The translations under genes and the position numbers were made by a program. DNA of 64,000 nt from JBAZTO01 sp041661865. GTDB lineage: Bacteria; Planctomycetota; Phycisphaerae; SM23-33. The stretch covers positions 1-64,000 of the forward strand of contig JBAZTO010000019.1 of the NCBI GenBank assembly GCA_041661865.1, read 5' to 3'. This document shows, piece after piece, positions 7,205-16,359 of this stretch (position 1 is the stretch's first letter; each line of letters starts with the position of its first letter). The notes beneath the pieces were generated by a model. The model was not told where the DNA came from. It was given only the letters and a program-made list of their open reading frames with translations, and did no database searches.

Positions 7205-8989
7205 TTACTCTTCCTGCTGCTCGTTGTTGCGAATGGTCTGGATGATGTCGTCGCCGATCATCCCGCCGCCGCCTTCCAGCCCGCCACGCCGCTTGGCGCG
7301 ATCGCCGGAGTCGGCCGACTCGCCAGGTTGGCCATCCTCGGCGGCCCACTGGGCACGCTTGAGGCTCAGGCCGATCTTGCGGTCGTCGGTGTCCACGCGG
7401 AGGATCTTGACCTCGATCTCGTCGCCGACCTTGACCACGTCCTGGGGATTCTCGACCTTGTGGTCGGCCAGTTCCGAGACGTGCAGCAGGCCTTCCAGCT
7501 CGTCTTCCAACTCCACGAACACGCCGAAGTTGGTGAGCTTGGTGACCTTGCCCTTGACGATCTGGCCCGGCTGGTAGTGGGTTGGAATGCTTCGCAGCCA
7601 CGGATCCTCGCTCAACTGCTTGAGGCCCAGGGCCACGCGCATCTTCTCTTCGTCCACCGCCAGCACGACGCACTGGAGTTCCTGGCCCTTCTTGAGAACT
7701 TCGGAAGGATGCCCGATCTTGCGCGTCCAGGACAGGTCCGAAACGTGCAGCAGGCCGTCGATGCCTTCCTCGATCTCCACGAACGCGCCGTAGTTGGTCA
7801 TGTTCCGCACCACGCCCGTGATGACGGTGCCCGGCGGGTACTTTTCCTTCACCAGCGTCCAGGGGTTGATCTCGGCCTGCTTCATGCCCAGCGAGATCTC
7901 CTGCTTGTCCTTGTCGATCTCCAGCACGACCACCTCGACCTCGTCGCCGGCGTTGACCATCTCCGAGGGGTGGTTGATGCGCCGCGTCCAGCTCATCTCG
8001 CTGATGTGCACCAGGCCTTCGAGGCCCTCTTCCAGCTTGACGAACACGCCGTAGGCCATGATGTTGACGACCTTGCCGCGGATGCGCGCGCCGACGGGGT
8101 ACTTCTCGCCGACCTGTTCCCACGGGCTGGCCGTCTGCTGCTTGAGGCCCAGCGCGATCTTTTCCTTCTCGCGGTCGACGTTGAGCACCTGGACCTCGAT
8201 CTCCTGGTCCAGCTTGAGCATCTCGGTGGGATGGCCGATGCGCCCCCAGCTCATGTCGGTGATGTGCAGCAGGCCGTCCAGGCCGCCCAGGTCGATGAAC
8301 GCGCCGAAGTCGGCGATGTTCTTGACGACGCCCTTGCGGATCTGGCCCTCGCTGATCTCGGCCAGCAGCTTGCTCTTGGCCTCGGTGCGACGCTCTTCAA
8401 TGAGCTTGCGACGCGAGACGACGATGTTCCGCCGCTCCTCGTCGATCTTGAGAATCTTGGCGTCGATGGTCTGGCCGACGTATTCGCCGATGTCGCCGGG
8501 CCGACGGATGTCCACCTGGCTGGCCGGCAGGAAGGCCGGCACGCCGATGTCCATCAGCAAGCCGCCCTTGATCTTGCGGGTGACGGGGCCGCGAACGATA
8601 TCGCCTTCCTTGTTCTTCTCGATGATGCGCTCCCAGCCGCGGATGCGGTCGGCCTTGCGCTTGGAGAGAACCACCAGCCCGCTGTCGGATTCCACTTCTT
8701 CCAGCAGCACTTCCACCGGCTGGCCCGGCTGCATCTGCTCGGCGGATTCAAACTCGCTGATATCGACGGTGCCTTCGCTCTTGAGGCCCACTTCGACGAC
8801 CACGTCGTTGCCCACGACGTTGACCACCTTGCCCGTCAGGATCGAACCGACCTGGGGGCTGGTGCGGACCTGCATCATCATTTCGCCCAGGGCTTCCTGG
8901 TTGAATGAGCCGCCCATGGCCTGGTCGAGCTGCTTGGCTACGTCGTCGTCGCTGACCCCCAATGACTTGATGAGATTATAATCTACCAT
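7205..8989 (-). CDS. rpsA: 30S ribosomal protein S1
   Basis: RNA-binding protein of the small ribosomal subunit that helps recruit structured mRNAs. The 594 residues contain six S1 (OB-fold) repeats, each ending in the typical (V/I)xxxDxExxKIxLSxK block, for instance VDREKEKIALGLKQ and IDKDKQEISLGMKQ. Repeats three to six carry the canonical FGAFIDLGG..GLLHITDMSW type core; the first two are more divergent, as in bacterial S1. I choose ATG 8989 (MVDYNLIKSLGV) because AGGAAG lies six bases upstream; the frame is open to 9046 but without support. The acidic, Gly-rich tail is usual. In a genome with many apparently leaderless mRNAs, the role of S1 in initiation deserves attention. Confidence 0.95.
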   Translation of the reverse strand: MVDYNLIKSLGVSDDDVAKQLDQAMGGSFNQEALGEMMMQVRTSPQVGSILTGKVVNVVGNDVVVEVGLKSEGTVDISEFESAEQMQPGQPVEVLLEEVESDSGLVVLSKRKADRIRGWERIIEKNKEGDIVRGPVTRKIKGGLLMDIGVPAFLPASQVDIRRPGDIGEYVGQTIDAKILKIDEERRNIVVSRRKLIEERRTEAKSKLLAEISEGQIRKGVVKNIADFGAFIDLGGLDGLLHITDMSWGRIGHPTEMLKLDQEIEVQVLNVDREKEKIALGLKQQTASPWEQVGEKYPVGARIRGKVVNIMAYGVFVKLEEGLEGLVHISEMSWTRRINHPSEMVNAGDEVEVVVLEIDKDKQEISLGMKQAEINPWTLVKEKYPPGTVITGVVRNMTNYGAFVEIEEGIDGLLHVSDLSWTRKIGHPSEVLKKGQELQCVVLAVDEEKMRVALGLKQLSEDPWLRSIPTHYQPGQIVKGKVTKLTNFGVFVELEDELEGLLHVSELADHKVENPQDVVKVGDEIEVKILRVDTDDRKIGLSLKRAQWAAEDGQPGESADSGDRAKRRGGLEGGGGMIGDDIIQTIRNNEQQEE

Positions 8990-9339
8990 TTGCTTCCTGA
9001 ATTCCTGTTCCTGAGTCTCGCCTTCGCGACGTCGCTCCCGGTTCACAACGAAACCGGGCGCCGCGCCCGCCGGTCAAGCCCCGCGGGAGGGGCGGCTGGA
9101 CCACCCAGCCTCCTGCCCATAGGCAGGCCTGCGCCGCGGAGCAATACCGCCCCATGGCGCGAGCAGAGTAGTCTAGACGCATTTGGCCATTCCTGCAACA
9201 CGATTATGCCTGGAAGTTGGGGCCGAGAATGAGCCTTTCGGGCAAGAATGTAGGGCATGCAACTCGTTGCACGCCCTTCTAACTGGCGCCCAGAGGAGAA
9301 TGGGCGAAGCAATCATCCATTTCGGGCCGGCCGTTCAAG
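8990..9339. other. rpsA upstream region with a palindromic repeat
   Basis: No gene is seen in this stretch of about 350 bases. It should hold the rpsA promoter. At 9250-9277 is a palindrome of the GCATGCAACTCGTTGCACGC type that recurs at 29448-29472, and near 9113 a CCTGCC...GGCAGG pair. Both are dispersed intergenic repeats of this genome. Confidence 0.6.
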
Positions 9340-9681
9340 TCAGGGCTTGGCTTCCTTGAACATGAAGATGAAAAAGACCGCCGCCACGATCAGGGCGAAA
9401 CCCACGAGGTAGTTCCACCGCAGCGGCTCGCGCAGGTAGACCACCGAGAAGATCGAGAATACCACCAGCGTGATGACCTCCTGGATCGTCTTGAGCTGGG
9501 CCGCCGACATCTGTGCGTGCCCGATCCGGTTGGCCGGCACCTGGAAACAATACTCCAGGAACGCGATGAGCCAACTGACCACGACCACCTTCCACAAGGC
9601 GGTACTCTTGTACTTCAGGTGTCCGTACCACGCGATGGTCATGAAAACATTGGAGATAATCAGCAGTATGACGGTCCACAT
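9340..9681 (-). CDS. DUF486 family membrane protein (DMT-like)
   Basis: Small integral membrane protein of 113 residues with four predicted hydrophobic helices: VILLIISNVFMTIAWYGHL, VVVVSWLIAFLEYCFQ, VITLVVFSIFSVVYL and YLVGFALIVAAVFFIFMF. The pattern, including the WYGHLK and VPANRIGH segments, is that of the DUF486 family, a half-size relative of drug/metabolite transporters. Its substrate is not known. ATG 9681 gives the family's usual N-terminus; a GTG at 9696 is also possible. A TAGAAT box lies upstream on the same strand. Confidence 0.82.
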   Translation of the reverse strand: MWTVILLIISNVFMTIAWYGHLKYKSTALWKVVVVSWLIAFLEYCFQVPANRIGHAQMSAAQLKTIQEVITLVVFSIFSVVYLREPLRWNYLVGFALIVAAVFFIFMFKEAKP

Positions 9682-9898
9682 AGCAGCTCTTTGCACTCCT
9701 CAATGAAGTCGAAAATCGCGGCTATTCTAGCACAAAGGCCATGCCCGTTGGCGCACAAGAAAGCCCGGCGCCATGAATTCACTTGTCCAAATGCCACAGC
9801 CCGGTAGAATCGCGAACATCGCTGGCGAGAGTCGTCGGCGAGCAGTCATCTGGGAAATGTTGGATTGTAGCGCAGACTGGATATCGGGAGGCGACGGA

Positions 9899-10909
9899 AT
9901 GTTTGACCCTATTCAATGGATTCGTGACCATTTTGAATTGCACCAGGCCAACTCGGCCGAGTTCATTTATGGTACGCAAGAGACGCTGTCTGACTTTCAC
10001 CAACCGGGGATCTACAAACCGTGGGACCCCACCTGCAACATTCACGTCCATCTGCGAGGTCGCATACTTGATTACGCGGCCATGATGGCCAATCGCCGCG
10101 TGTTGGATTTCGGTCCCGGTGAGGGGTATCCCTCGCTCGTGCTGGCACCATTTGTGGCCGAGGTCGTGGGCGTCGATGGCAGCGTCAAACGTGTGGAGGA
10201 GTGTTCCGGCAACGCCGCGCGAATAGGCATTGCCAACGCCAGCTTCGTCCACGTTCCACCGGGCCAACTCCTGCCTTTCCCCGACACCAGCTTCGATGGG
10301 GCCGTGGCATCCTGGTCGCTGGAGCAGTCACCGGACTTGGCACAGACGCTCCGCGAGATTCGTCGCGTGCTGCGGCCGGGCGGAATCTTTCGCTTCGAGC
10401 CCGAGACCCTCGGCCGTTATGCGGCCAAGCACCAGCAGCAGGTATGGCTGCCCGATGCGCTCGGCGGATTCCACGGTCTGACGATCTTCGACCGCGACAT
10501 TGCCGGCGAGCGCGTGGTCCACTACGGCCTGTTGGTGGACCGTGGCATTATCGATCGTTTGACGAAGAGACGCGGCATGCCGTCGCTGGACGTGCTGACG
10601 TTGGAGGTGCTGGAAGGATTGCGTCCGCACGTACTCAAGGCCGGAACGTGGACTACACACCATCCTTCTTTCGCGTCCTGGCCGCGATGGCTGAGCGAAG
10701 CAGGCTTTGCCACATCGCGACTCACCTACAGCGGCGGCTGGATGGCCGACCGCATGATCCGCTGCCTGCCCAAGGACCAGCGTCCGGCGACGCTACAGGC
10801 TCTGGACGCACTGCTGGTGCCGATGGCTCGTCTGGCTGCCGAGATGGATGCTCCGCTGCCGCCGCCCGATGGCGAGGACGGCCTATTCATCACGGCAACC
10901 AAGACATGA
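9899..10909 (+). CDS. Class I SAM-dependent methyltransferase
   Basis: Rossmann-fold methyltransferase of 336 residues. Motif I is VLDFGPGEGYPSLVLAPF, the acidic end of strand 2 is VVGVDGS, and the motif after strand 4 is FDGAVASWSLEQSPD followed by LREIRRVLRPGGIFRFEPE, the classic Methyltransf_11 layout. The C-terminal 150 residues are extra and hold no motif I know; they may set the substrate. The start at ATG 9899 is chosen because GGGAGGCGACGG precedes it; the frame is open back to 9773 without a ribosome site. Substrate unknown. The gene is flanked by genes on the opposite strand and appears to be a single-gene unit. Confidence 0.83.
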   Translation: MFDPIQWIRDHFELHQANSAEFIYGTQETLSDFHQPGIYKPWDPTCNIHVHLRGRILDYAAMMANRRVLDFGPGEGYPSLVLAPFVAEVVGVDGSVKRVEECSGNAARIGIANASFVHVPPGQLLPFPDTSFDGAVASWSLEQSPDLAQTLREIRRVLRPGGIFRFEPETLGRYAAKHQQQVWLPDALGGFHGLTIFDRDIAGERVVHYGLLVDRGIIDRLTKRRGMPSLDVLTLEVLEGLRPHVLKAGTWTTHHPSFASWPRWLSEAGFATSRLTYSGGWMADRMIRCLPKDQRPATLQALDALLVPMARLAAEMDAPLPPPDGEDGLFITATKT

Positions 10910-10993
10910 CATGGACTGACTCTGGAGAAAGTCCGCAGGTCGCGGCTGGTATTGCATCAGTCTTGAAACTTCCCGGCACGCCCTACATTGCCA

Positions 10994-11338
10994 CTACATC
11001 TGCTTGAGGATGGCGGTGTAGAACAGCGCGATCAGGCCGGCGGCCAGGACCGTGAAGGACAATTGGACGGCCCAGGTGGCCAGGGCATGGCCTTTGCTTT
11101 CCGCATGGCCGTTGTGGCGGCGGAGGAAGTGTCTTGCGGTCATGGCCAGACCAAAGACGGCCAGGCCGCCGATGATCATGCTCACGAAGACGACGGTGGC
11201 GACGTGCTTGACCTTGGGGTCCGACGGCAGCAAGGCAGACACCAGCAGGGCCACGACGGCGGCGGCGATCTGGTAGGCGATCACGGGGATCCTGCCGCGC
11301 GGCTTGCGGTTCTTGGTGGCCCGGGGTTTGTAGGTCAT
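10994..11338 (-). CDS. Small membrane protein of unknown function
   Basis: I do not recognise a family. The 114 residues begin with a basic, Arg/Lys-rich segment and contain three hydrophobic stretches: IAYQIAAAVVALLVSALL, VATVVFVSMIIGGLAVFGLA and LSFTVLAAGLIALFYTAIL. ATG 11338 starts 13 bases after the stop of the beta-CASP nuclease gene, with GAGGATGG lying across the junction as a ribosome site, so the two genes are very likely cotranscribed. The frame is open upstream, but only inside the neighbouring gene. Confidence 0.72.
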   Translation of the reverse strand: MTYKPRATKNRKPRGRIPVIAYQIAAAVVALLVSALLPSDPKVKHVATVVFVSMIIGGLAVFGLAMTARHFLRRHNGHAESKGHALATWAVQLSFTVLAAGLIALFYTAILKQM

Positions 11339-11351
11339 GGCTGTGCCATCC

Positions 11352-12746
11352 TCAGAGGGTGAATCGATCGCCCGGCGCCGGAATGTAAACATTCCTGCAG
11401 CCGGCCCGCTTTAGAAGTTCGCTCATCGCCGCCGGCTGGGGCCCTTCGCCATGCACCACGAAGGCTGCACGCAGGTCTTTGGCGATCGGGGCCAGGCAGC
11501 GGGCGAAGTCCTCCGCGTCGGCGTGGGCGGAAAAGCCGTTGAGTATCTCCACGCGGCAGAGCAGCTTGTACATTCGGCCGAAGATCTTGAGTTCCTCCCG
11601 CCGTTCGACGATCCGCCGCCCCAGCGTGTGCTGGGCCATGAAACCCACGATCACGACCGTGTTGCGTTCCTTCTCGATATTGTTCTTGAGGTGGTGGAGG
11701 ATGCGCCCGGCCTCGCACATGCCGGCCGAGGCGATAATCACGCACGGCTCGTCCATTGTGTTGAGGGCCTTGGATTCATCGACCGACGTGATGTACCTGA
11801 CCTTGTTGCCGCCGAAGATGTCCCCGCTATGGAACCAGAAATCGCGGGCCTCGCGGTCGTAGCACTCGGGGTGTTTCTTGAAGACCTCGGTGGCGTTGGT
11901 GGAGAGGGGGCTGTCGACATAGATCGGCAGCGGTTTGAGCAGTCCCTCGGCCATCGCCTGGCAGAGGTAGTAGACCACCATCTGCGTCCGCCCGACGGCG
12001 AAGGAGGGGATGATGACCTTGCCCCCGACGGCCACCGTCTCGTTGATGATGCGGACCAGTTCGTGCTTCATGTCGATCGCGTCGGCGTGGCGGCGGTCGG
12101 CGTAGGTACACTCGGTGATGAGGTAGTCCACCTCCGGCAGCGGGCAGGTGGGGTCTCTCAGGATGGGCATGTTCTGGCGGCCGAAGTCGCCGGTGTAAAG
12201 CAGATGCACCGGGCGGGACTGGTGGATGGCCACCAGCAGGCTGGCCGAGCCGAGGATGTGCCCGGCCTCCAGCCAGGTGGCCGTGGCCCCCGGGGCGATC
12301 TCGATGGGCTGGCCATACGGTACGCAGCGGAAGAGGGCGACGGCGTCCTTGGCGTCCTGGAGGGTGTAGAGCGGCTTGATGAACTCCGACGGGCCGGCGG
12401 CGCGTTTCTCGTTCCAGAACCGGGCGTCTTCCTCCTGGATGTGAGCCGAGTCGGCCAGCATCACCTCGGTCAGGTCGCAGGTGGCCGGGGTGGCGTAGAT
12501 GGGCCCGCGAAAGCCCCTTCGCGTCAGGCCCGGAAGGTTGCCGCTGTGGTCAATGTGGGCGTGGCTCAGGAGCACGGCCTGGAGCTGCTCGGGCGGCACG
12601 GGGAAGGTTTCGTTTCGCTGGCGGGCATCCTCGCGCCGGCCCTGGAACATTCCGCAGTCCAACGCGAAGGGCCCCTGGTCAAGATGCAGGATGTGCATGG
12701 AGCCGGTCACTGTTTGTGCGGCCCCGAAAAACTCCAACTCCGTCAT
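11352..12746 (-). CDS. Metallo-beta-lactamase fold, beta-CASP RNA-specificity protein
   Basis: Zinc-dependent nuclease of the YsjN/CPSF-like beta-CASP group acting on RNA. Of 464 residues, the N-terminal metallo-beta-lactamase domain has HAHIDHSG (His62, His64, Asp66, His67) and a later ILGSASLLV / YTGDFGR block. The middle beta-CASP insert has the VIIPSFAVGRTQ motif, and the C-terminal RMMBL part shows FMAQHTLGRRIVE, NGFSAHADAEDF and FVVHGEGPQ, with the expected conserved histidines. ATG 12746 is preceded by AGGAG six bases upstream. The downstream partner is a small membrane protein. RNA turnover or maturation is the likely role; exact substrates are unknown. Confidence 0.9.
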   Translation of the reverse strand: MTELEFFGAAQTVTGSMHILHLDQGPFALDCGMFQGRREDARQRNETFPVPPEQLQAVLLSHAHIDHSGNLPGLTRRGFRGPIYATPATCDLTEVMLADSAHIQEEDARFWNEKRAAGPSEFIKPLYTLQDAKDAVALFRCVPYGQPIEIAPGATATWLEAGHILGSASLLVAIHQSRPVHLLYTGDFGRQNMPILRDPTCPLPEVDYLITECTYADRRHADAIDMKHELVRIINETVAVGGKVIIPSFAVGRTQMVVYYLCQAMAEGLLKPLPIYVDSPLSTNATEVFKKHPECYDREARDFWFHSGDIFGGNKVRYITSVDESKALNTMDEPCVIIASAGMCEAGRILHHLKNNIEKERNTVVIVGFMAQHTLGRRIVERREELKIFGRMYKLLCRVEILNGFSAHADAEDFARCLAPIAKDLRAAFVVHGEGPQPAAMSELLKRAGCRNVYIPAPGDRFTL

Positions 12747-12810
12747 GGGTACTCCTGAACTGATTTCACTGGTCGCGGGGCACGCCGCGCTGCAACGCCC
12801 AGGCATGCCG

Positions 12811-14460
12811 TCAATTCCCGGGCCCATCCTCTAGTACATCGGTCAGCAGGTATTGATGCTTGTACTGTTCTCCGCGGCCGAGACGCTGGCGAATTCTCTC
12901 CCTCTCGGCCTGCTCCATCGCGCCGGGGGGCAGGGCCCTCGGCTGGACGGGGCCCAGGCGCAGGGTCTTTCGCTTGGAGGCGTACTCGATGTTGAGCGCC
13001 ATCAATTCGGCATCCATCGCCGCGGCCAACGCGGGCATGTCCAGGCCCGTCTCCTGCTCGAGGCGAAGTTCGTAGTAAGGCTCCCGGGCGAAGCGACCCT
13101 GCACGACAAATCGCTCCACTCGCGCCGAGACGACGGCGCAGGCCCGCCGCATTGCCTCCACGACCTGGTGCTCGGTGATCTTCTCGCCGGTGATGTTGGC
13201 GGTGTGCAGCCCGCGCGACAGAAACTCAAACACCGGGCTTTGCCCCAGCCGGCCCGTGACGCGGATGCGGTCGTCGAGGCTGTATCGCCACAACCCGGCC
13301 CAGTTGGTGACGACCAGGAAATACTCCTGGCCGACTTCCAGCTCGTCGGCGCGAAAAACCGGCGGGTTGGGCCTGCCGTAGTCGCCGGCCGGGATGAACT
13401 CCAGGAAGTTACCCAGGATGTCCGCCACGCCCGCCGAGGTGTCGTCGGCCATCGGGATGGAAAATCGCCCCTCGCTGGCCAGCAGGCCGATGTCGCGCAC
13501 GGGCGCGTCGTTGAACAGCTCGCGGAGGCGTGGGAGGTAGAGCTTGAGCGTGCCGCCGGTCCAGTTGGCCAGGAAGGCGACGTTCCAGAAATGGCGCGGC
13601 AGCAGGTGTCCGTCGCGGGCGATGCCTGCCTCCAGCCGCCTGGCCAGGGCCTTGTTGGGCCTGAAACGCAATTGCCCCGCGACCGAAGGCGGCAAGCCGC
13701 CGGGCGGGTTGAGCGTCCCGTCGGCCAGGTCGCGAATCAGCCCATCGGCGTGCTGCTGGCCGGTCTCGATGAGCTTGATGGTGCTGGAAGGATTGGCGGT
13801 GGTGATGAACGAGACATCATGCTCGATGGCGCACCGCAACGTCGCGTAGCACTTGGCCAGCGGGTCGGGGATCTCCAGCACGCAGGCGGGCACGACGTAC
13901 ATTCGCCGGACGATGGGCTTCTGCGTGCGGGCGAGCAGGCCGCTGATGGCCCCGCAGCACTTGCCGGTGGGGCTGTCGCTCTCGTGCATCGGCGAGGAAA
14001 TCTGCAGAATCGGCCGCAGCCAGGCGGCCTTGTGGTCCAGCAGGGCCGCCAGTCCCCAGATGTTCCAGCCGCGACGCATCTCCGAGAGGAACCGGGGCGT
14101 GACGGGGATGTGCTTGGGCTTGCCCGTCGTGCCGGAGGTTCGGGAGAACATCAGCACCGGCTGATCCGGCGGCAGCAGGGCGGTGGTTTGCCCGGCCAGT
14201 ACCGCGTCCATGTAGGGGCGCAGATCGTCATAGGTGCGAATGGGCACCGCCGCCTTGAAGTCCTCGTAGGACCTGATCGACGCGAAGTTGTGATCGGCGG
14301 CGAACGTGGTGGCGGCGTGGCGATGCAGAAGTTCGCTCAGCAACTGGTCCTGCACCTGGCGCGTCCGCTGATGGGCGGAGAGGAAACCCTTCAACTGTCT
14401 CTGCGCATGCAGGCCGCCTAGGTATGCTATCGGCCTGAGGATCGTTCGTTTGAGGTTCAT
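12811..14460 (-). CDS. GH3 auxin-responsive promoter family adenylating enzyme
   Basis: Member of the GH3 family (plant JAR1/GH3 relatives), which activate a carboxylic acid with ATP and join it to an amine or amino acid. The 549 residues show the adenylate-forming P-loop MFSRTSGTTGKPKHIPVT (about residue 105-120), the middle ASEGRFSIP and LEFIPAGDYG segments, and the YFLVVTNWAGLWRYSLDDR and RLGQSPVFEFLSRGLHTANI motifs typical of GH3 proteins. Bacterial members are common in planctomycetes and Bacteroidetes, with unknown substrates. The gene lies upstream of the beta-CASP gene with a 64-base gap, possibly one transcript. Confidence 0.88.
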   Translation of the reverse strand: MNLKRTILRPIAYLGGLHAQRQLKGFLSAHQRTRQVQDQLLSELLHRHAATTFAADHNFASIRSYEDFKAAVPIRTYDDLRPYMDAVLAGQTTALLPPDQPVLMFSRTSGTTGKPKHIPVTPRFLSEMRRGWNIWGLAALLDHKAAWLRPILQISSPMHESDSPTGKCCGAISGLLARTQKPIVRRMYVVPACVLEIPDPLAKCYATLRCAIEHDVSFITTANPSSTIKLIETGQQHADGLIRDLADGTLNPPGGLPPSVAGQLRFRPNKALARRLEAGIARDGHLLPRHFWNVAFLANWTGGTLKLYLPRLRELFNDAPVRDIGLLASEGRFSIPMADDTSAGVADILGNFLEFIPAGDYGRPNPPVFRADELEVGQEYFLVVTNWAGLWRYSLDDRIRVTGRLGQSPVFEFLSRGLHTANITGEKITEHQVVEAMRRACAVVSARVERFVVQGRFAREPYYELRLEQETGLDMPALAAAMDAELMALNIEYASKRKTLRLGPVQPRALPPGAMEQAERERIRQRLGRGEQYKHQYLLTDVLEDGPGN

Positions 14461-14681
14461 CTGCTAACCGGATAACGTCGTGAAAACGATAGTATAACAA
14501 AGTTGGTCGTGGGGGCTGCTAACAATCAACTGGGTGCCATGACCGCGGTGTTTGCGGCCAGGTGAAACCATGGTTAACATTCTGCCTCGCCTCGCTGGCA
14601 AATCCCGTTATTAAACCAGTTGCAGTATAACAAACCGTAGGGGTTGACGATGGGGAATCAGTGCAATGGCAGGTGGAGGCC

Positions 14682-15110
14682 TTACGTGCCAATGCTATCC
14701 TTGTGGTCTGGTTCCACCGTGGAAGGATCGGACGGTTGTTTTCGGAACAAAGCCGGCAAGTCATATGCAATGGGCATGAGCAAGAGCCCCAGGGCGAATG
14801 ACGGCAGCAATACATGCAATTCGTCTCCGTAGACCCAAACGCCCACCACCGGGCAGAGGCCGTAGATGACTACCGCAATGATGCATCCCAGCCAGTTGAA
14901 TGGGGCCCCCTTGGCGATGAACAGGTCCACGGTGATCATGGACAGCAGGCAAGCCAGTGGTGTGACGCATCCGGGAAGAAAAGAAACGAGCGCATGACCA
15001 TCCTGGGTCAAGCAGACAGGAATAGCCGACACGGCCACAGCGCCACCCACGCCAGCCAGGAAATGAATGATCAGAGCGGTAGAAAAACGTGTCTTTCGCT
15101 TGTCAGCCAT
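14682..15110 (-). CDS. Membrane protein of unknown function
   Basis: No recognised family. The 142 residues start with a basic stretch (MADKRKTRFSTA) and hold four hydrophobic segments: IIHFLAGVGGAVAVSAIPV, VTPLACLLSMITVDLFIA, WLGCIIAVVIYGLCPVVGV and LLPSFALGLLLMPIAY. A polar tail of about 25 residues follows. ATG 15110 has AGGAGATAAG just upstream and lies 19 bases after the ribD stop, so it is probably the second gene of a ribD transcript. Nothing points to a riboflavin role beyond that. Confidence 0.68.
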   Translation of the reverse strand: MADKRKTRFSTALIIHFLAGVGGAVAVSAIPVCLTQDGHALVSFLPGCVTPLACLLSMITVDLFIAKGAPFNWLGCIIAVVIYGLCPVVGVWVYGDELHVLLPSFALGLLLMPIAYDLPALFRKQPSDPSTVEPDHKDSIGT

Positions 15111-15129
15111 CAGCTTATCTCCTCTTGGA

Positions 15130-16287
15130 CTATTGGCGCCCCAGCACGTACCGCTGCCAGCGGTCGGGGCCGAAAGTTTGCTCCTCCGCCGGCTCAATGG
15201 CCAACTCGCGGCGAAGTTGGGCGATGTCCAGGCGGGGCAGGGCCGGGTCGTCGAAGGCGCCGGCCGAGGGACAGACGAACACCTGAAACTCGTCGGCAAG
15301 GTTCTGGCGGATGAAGGAGTTAAGCACGGCCGCCCCGCCTTCCACCAGCAGGTACGTATGCTCGCGCTGTCCCAACGCATCCAGCAGGGCCGACAGAGAG
15401 ACTCTCGGCTCATCCGAGCCCGCGACCTCCGTGGGCAATTCCAGTATCTCTGCGCCAGCCTGGCGAAGGGATGCCGCGGCGCTATCAGGTGCCACGGCTG
15501 CGGTTTTGGCAGCCGTGCTCGCCTTATCCTTGCCCGCGACCGTCGCGATCAGCACTGGCCATTGGCGGGCCGTGGCCAGCAGTTGGCAGTGGGGCGGGGT
15601 CCGCAGGCGGGCGTCCAGGACGATCCTCAGCGGCTGGCCGCCGCTGCCGCCGCGATTGTTGAGGAGCGGGTCGTCGGCCAGGACCGTGCCCGCGCCGACG
15701 CAAATCCCCTGGCACAGGCCTCGCAGGTGATGCACGTACTGGCGCGACTGCTCTCCGGAGATCCATCGCCCCGTGCCCCTGGGCAAGGCCAGCAGGCCCT
15801 CGACGGTCTGGGCCCACTTGCAGATCACCCACGGGCGGCGCCGGGTCCGCAGCTTGATGTAGGGGGCCAGCAGGGTCCGGGCCGCCTGGCTGCACGGGCC
15901 GACAGTCACCTCGATGCCCGCCTGGCGCAGCGTGGCCAGGCCCTTGCCGGCCACCTTGGCGTCGGGGTCTTCCATGGCCGCGACGACGCGAGCAACCTTC
16001 GCGGCAATCAGGGCATCGGTGCAGGGGGGCGTCTTGCCGTGGTGGCAGCAGGGTTCGAGCGTCACGTAGAGGGTCGCCCCGGCCGGGTCGATGCCGGCCC
16101 CTCGTGCAGCCGCCAAGGCCTCGACCTCGGCATGGGGGCCGCCGAAACGCCGGTGCCAGCCGCGGGCCAGCTCGCGTCCGTCGCGGGCCAGCACCGCGCC
16201 GACCATCGGATTGGGCTCGACGCTGCCCCGGCCGTTGCGGGCCAGGTCCAACGCCAGAGACATTAAACGTTCATCCGCTTCAAGCAT
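15130..16287 (-). CDS. ribD: Bifunctional riboflavin deaminase/reductase RibD
   Basis: Catalyses two steps of riboflavin synthesis: deamination of the diaminohydroxyphosphoribosyl-aminopyrimidine, then NADPH-dependent reduction of its ribosyl group. Of 385 residues, the N-terminal zinc deaminase domain shows PHAEVEAL (His52, Glu54) and LEPCCHHGKTPPCTDAL (Cys80, Cys89). The C-terminal reductase domain shows WAQTVEGLLA, WISGEQSRQYVHHLR, VGAGTVLADDPLL and LLVEGGAAVLNSF. Between reductase strands, around residues 255-266, sits an Ala-rich insert (ASTAAKTAAVAP) encoded by an in-frame copy of a palindromic repeat. ATG 16287 lies six bases after a TATAAT, so the mRNA is probably leaderless. No other rib genes are in the window. 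Confidence 0.94.
   Translation of the reverse strand: MLEADERLMSLALDLARNGRGSVEPNPMVGAVLARDGRELARGWHRRFGGPHAEVEALAAARGAGIDPAGATLYVTLEPCCHHGKTPPCTDALIAAKVARVVAAMEDPDAKVAGKGLATLRQAGIEVTVGPCSQAARTLLAPYIKLRTRRRPWVICKWAQTVEGLLALPRGTGRWISGEQSRQYVHHLRGLCQGICVGAGTVLADDPLLNNRGGSGGQPLRIVLDARLRTPPHCQLLATARQWPVLIATVAGKDKASTAAKTAAVAPDSAAASLRQAGAEILELPTEVAGSDEPRVSLSALLDALGQREHTYLLVEGGAAVLNSFIRQNLADEFQVFVCPSAGAFDDPALPRLDIAQLRRELAIEPAEEQTFGPDRWQRYVLGRQ
15488..15523. repeat. Palindromic repeat embedded in ribD
   Basis: An imperfect palindrome (GCCACGGCTGCGG facing a CAGCCGTGC arm) lying inside the reductase domain. Its complement matches the intergenic sequence at 29484-29515 at about 30 of 32 positions. It is in frame and encodes an Ala-rich loop, so the gene has apparently accepted a dispersed repeat. 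Confidence 0.8.
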
Positions 16288-16293
16288 GGCCCT

Positions 16294-16299
16294 ATTATA
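16294..16299 (-). promoter_or_regulatory. ribD -10 box, leaderless arrangement
   Basis: On the minus strand TATAAT is followed by six bases and then the ATG at 16287. With usual spacing the transcript would begin at, or within a base or two of, the start codon. Confidence 0.6.
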
Positions 16300-16359
16300 G
16301 GGACTCGGGGCCTCTTGGGAACGACAGTTGGCGCCACGTTTGGTACCACAGCCATCTCG

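Noticed and set aside
7145..8908. A 587-codon open frame on the strand opposite rpsA
   Set aside because: The composition is a mirror of S1 codons (Asp/Leu/His-rich, no domain), there is no ribosome site, and rpsA is certain. Similar long antisense frames opposite the GH3, histidine kinase and RibD genes are also GC-driven shadows.
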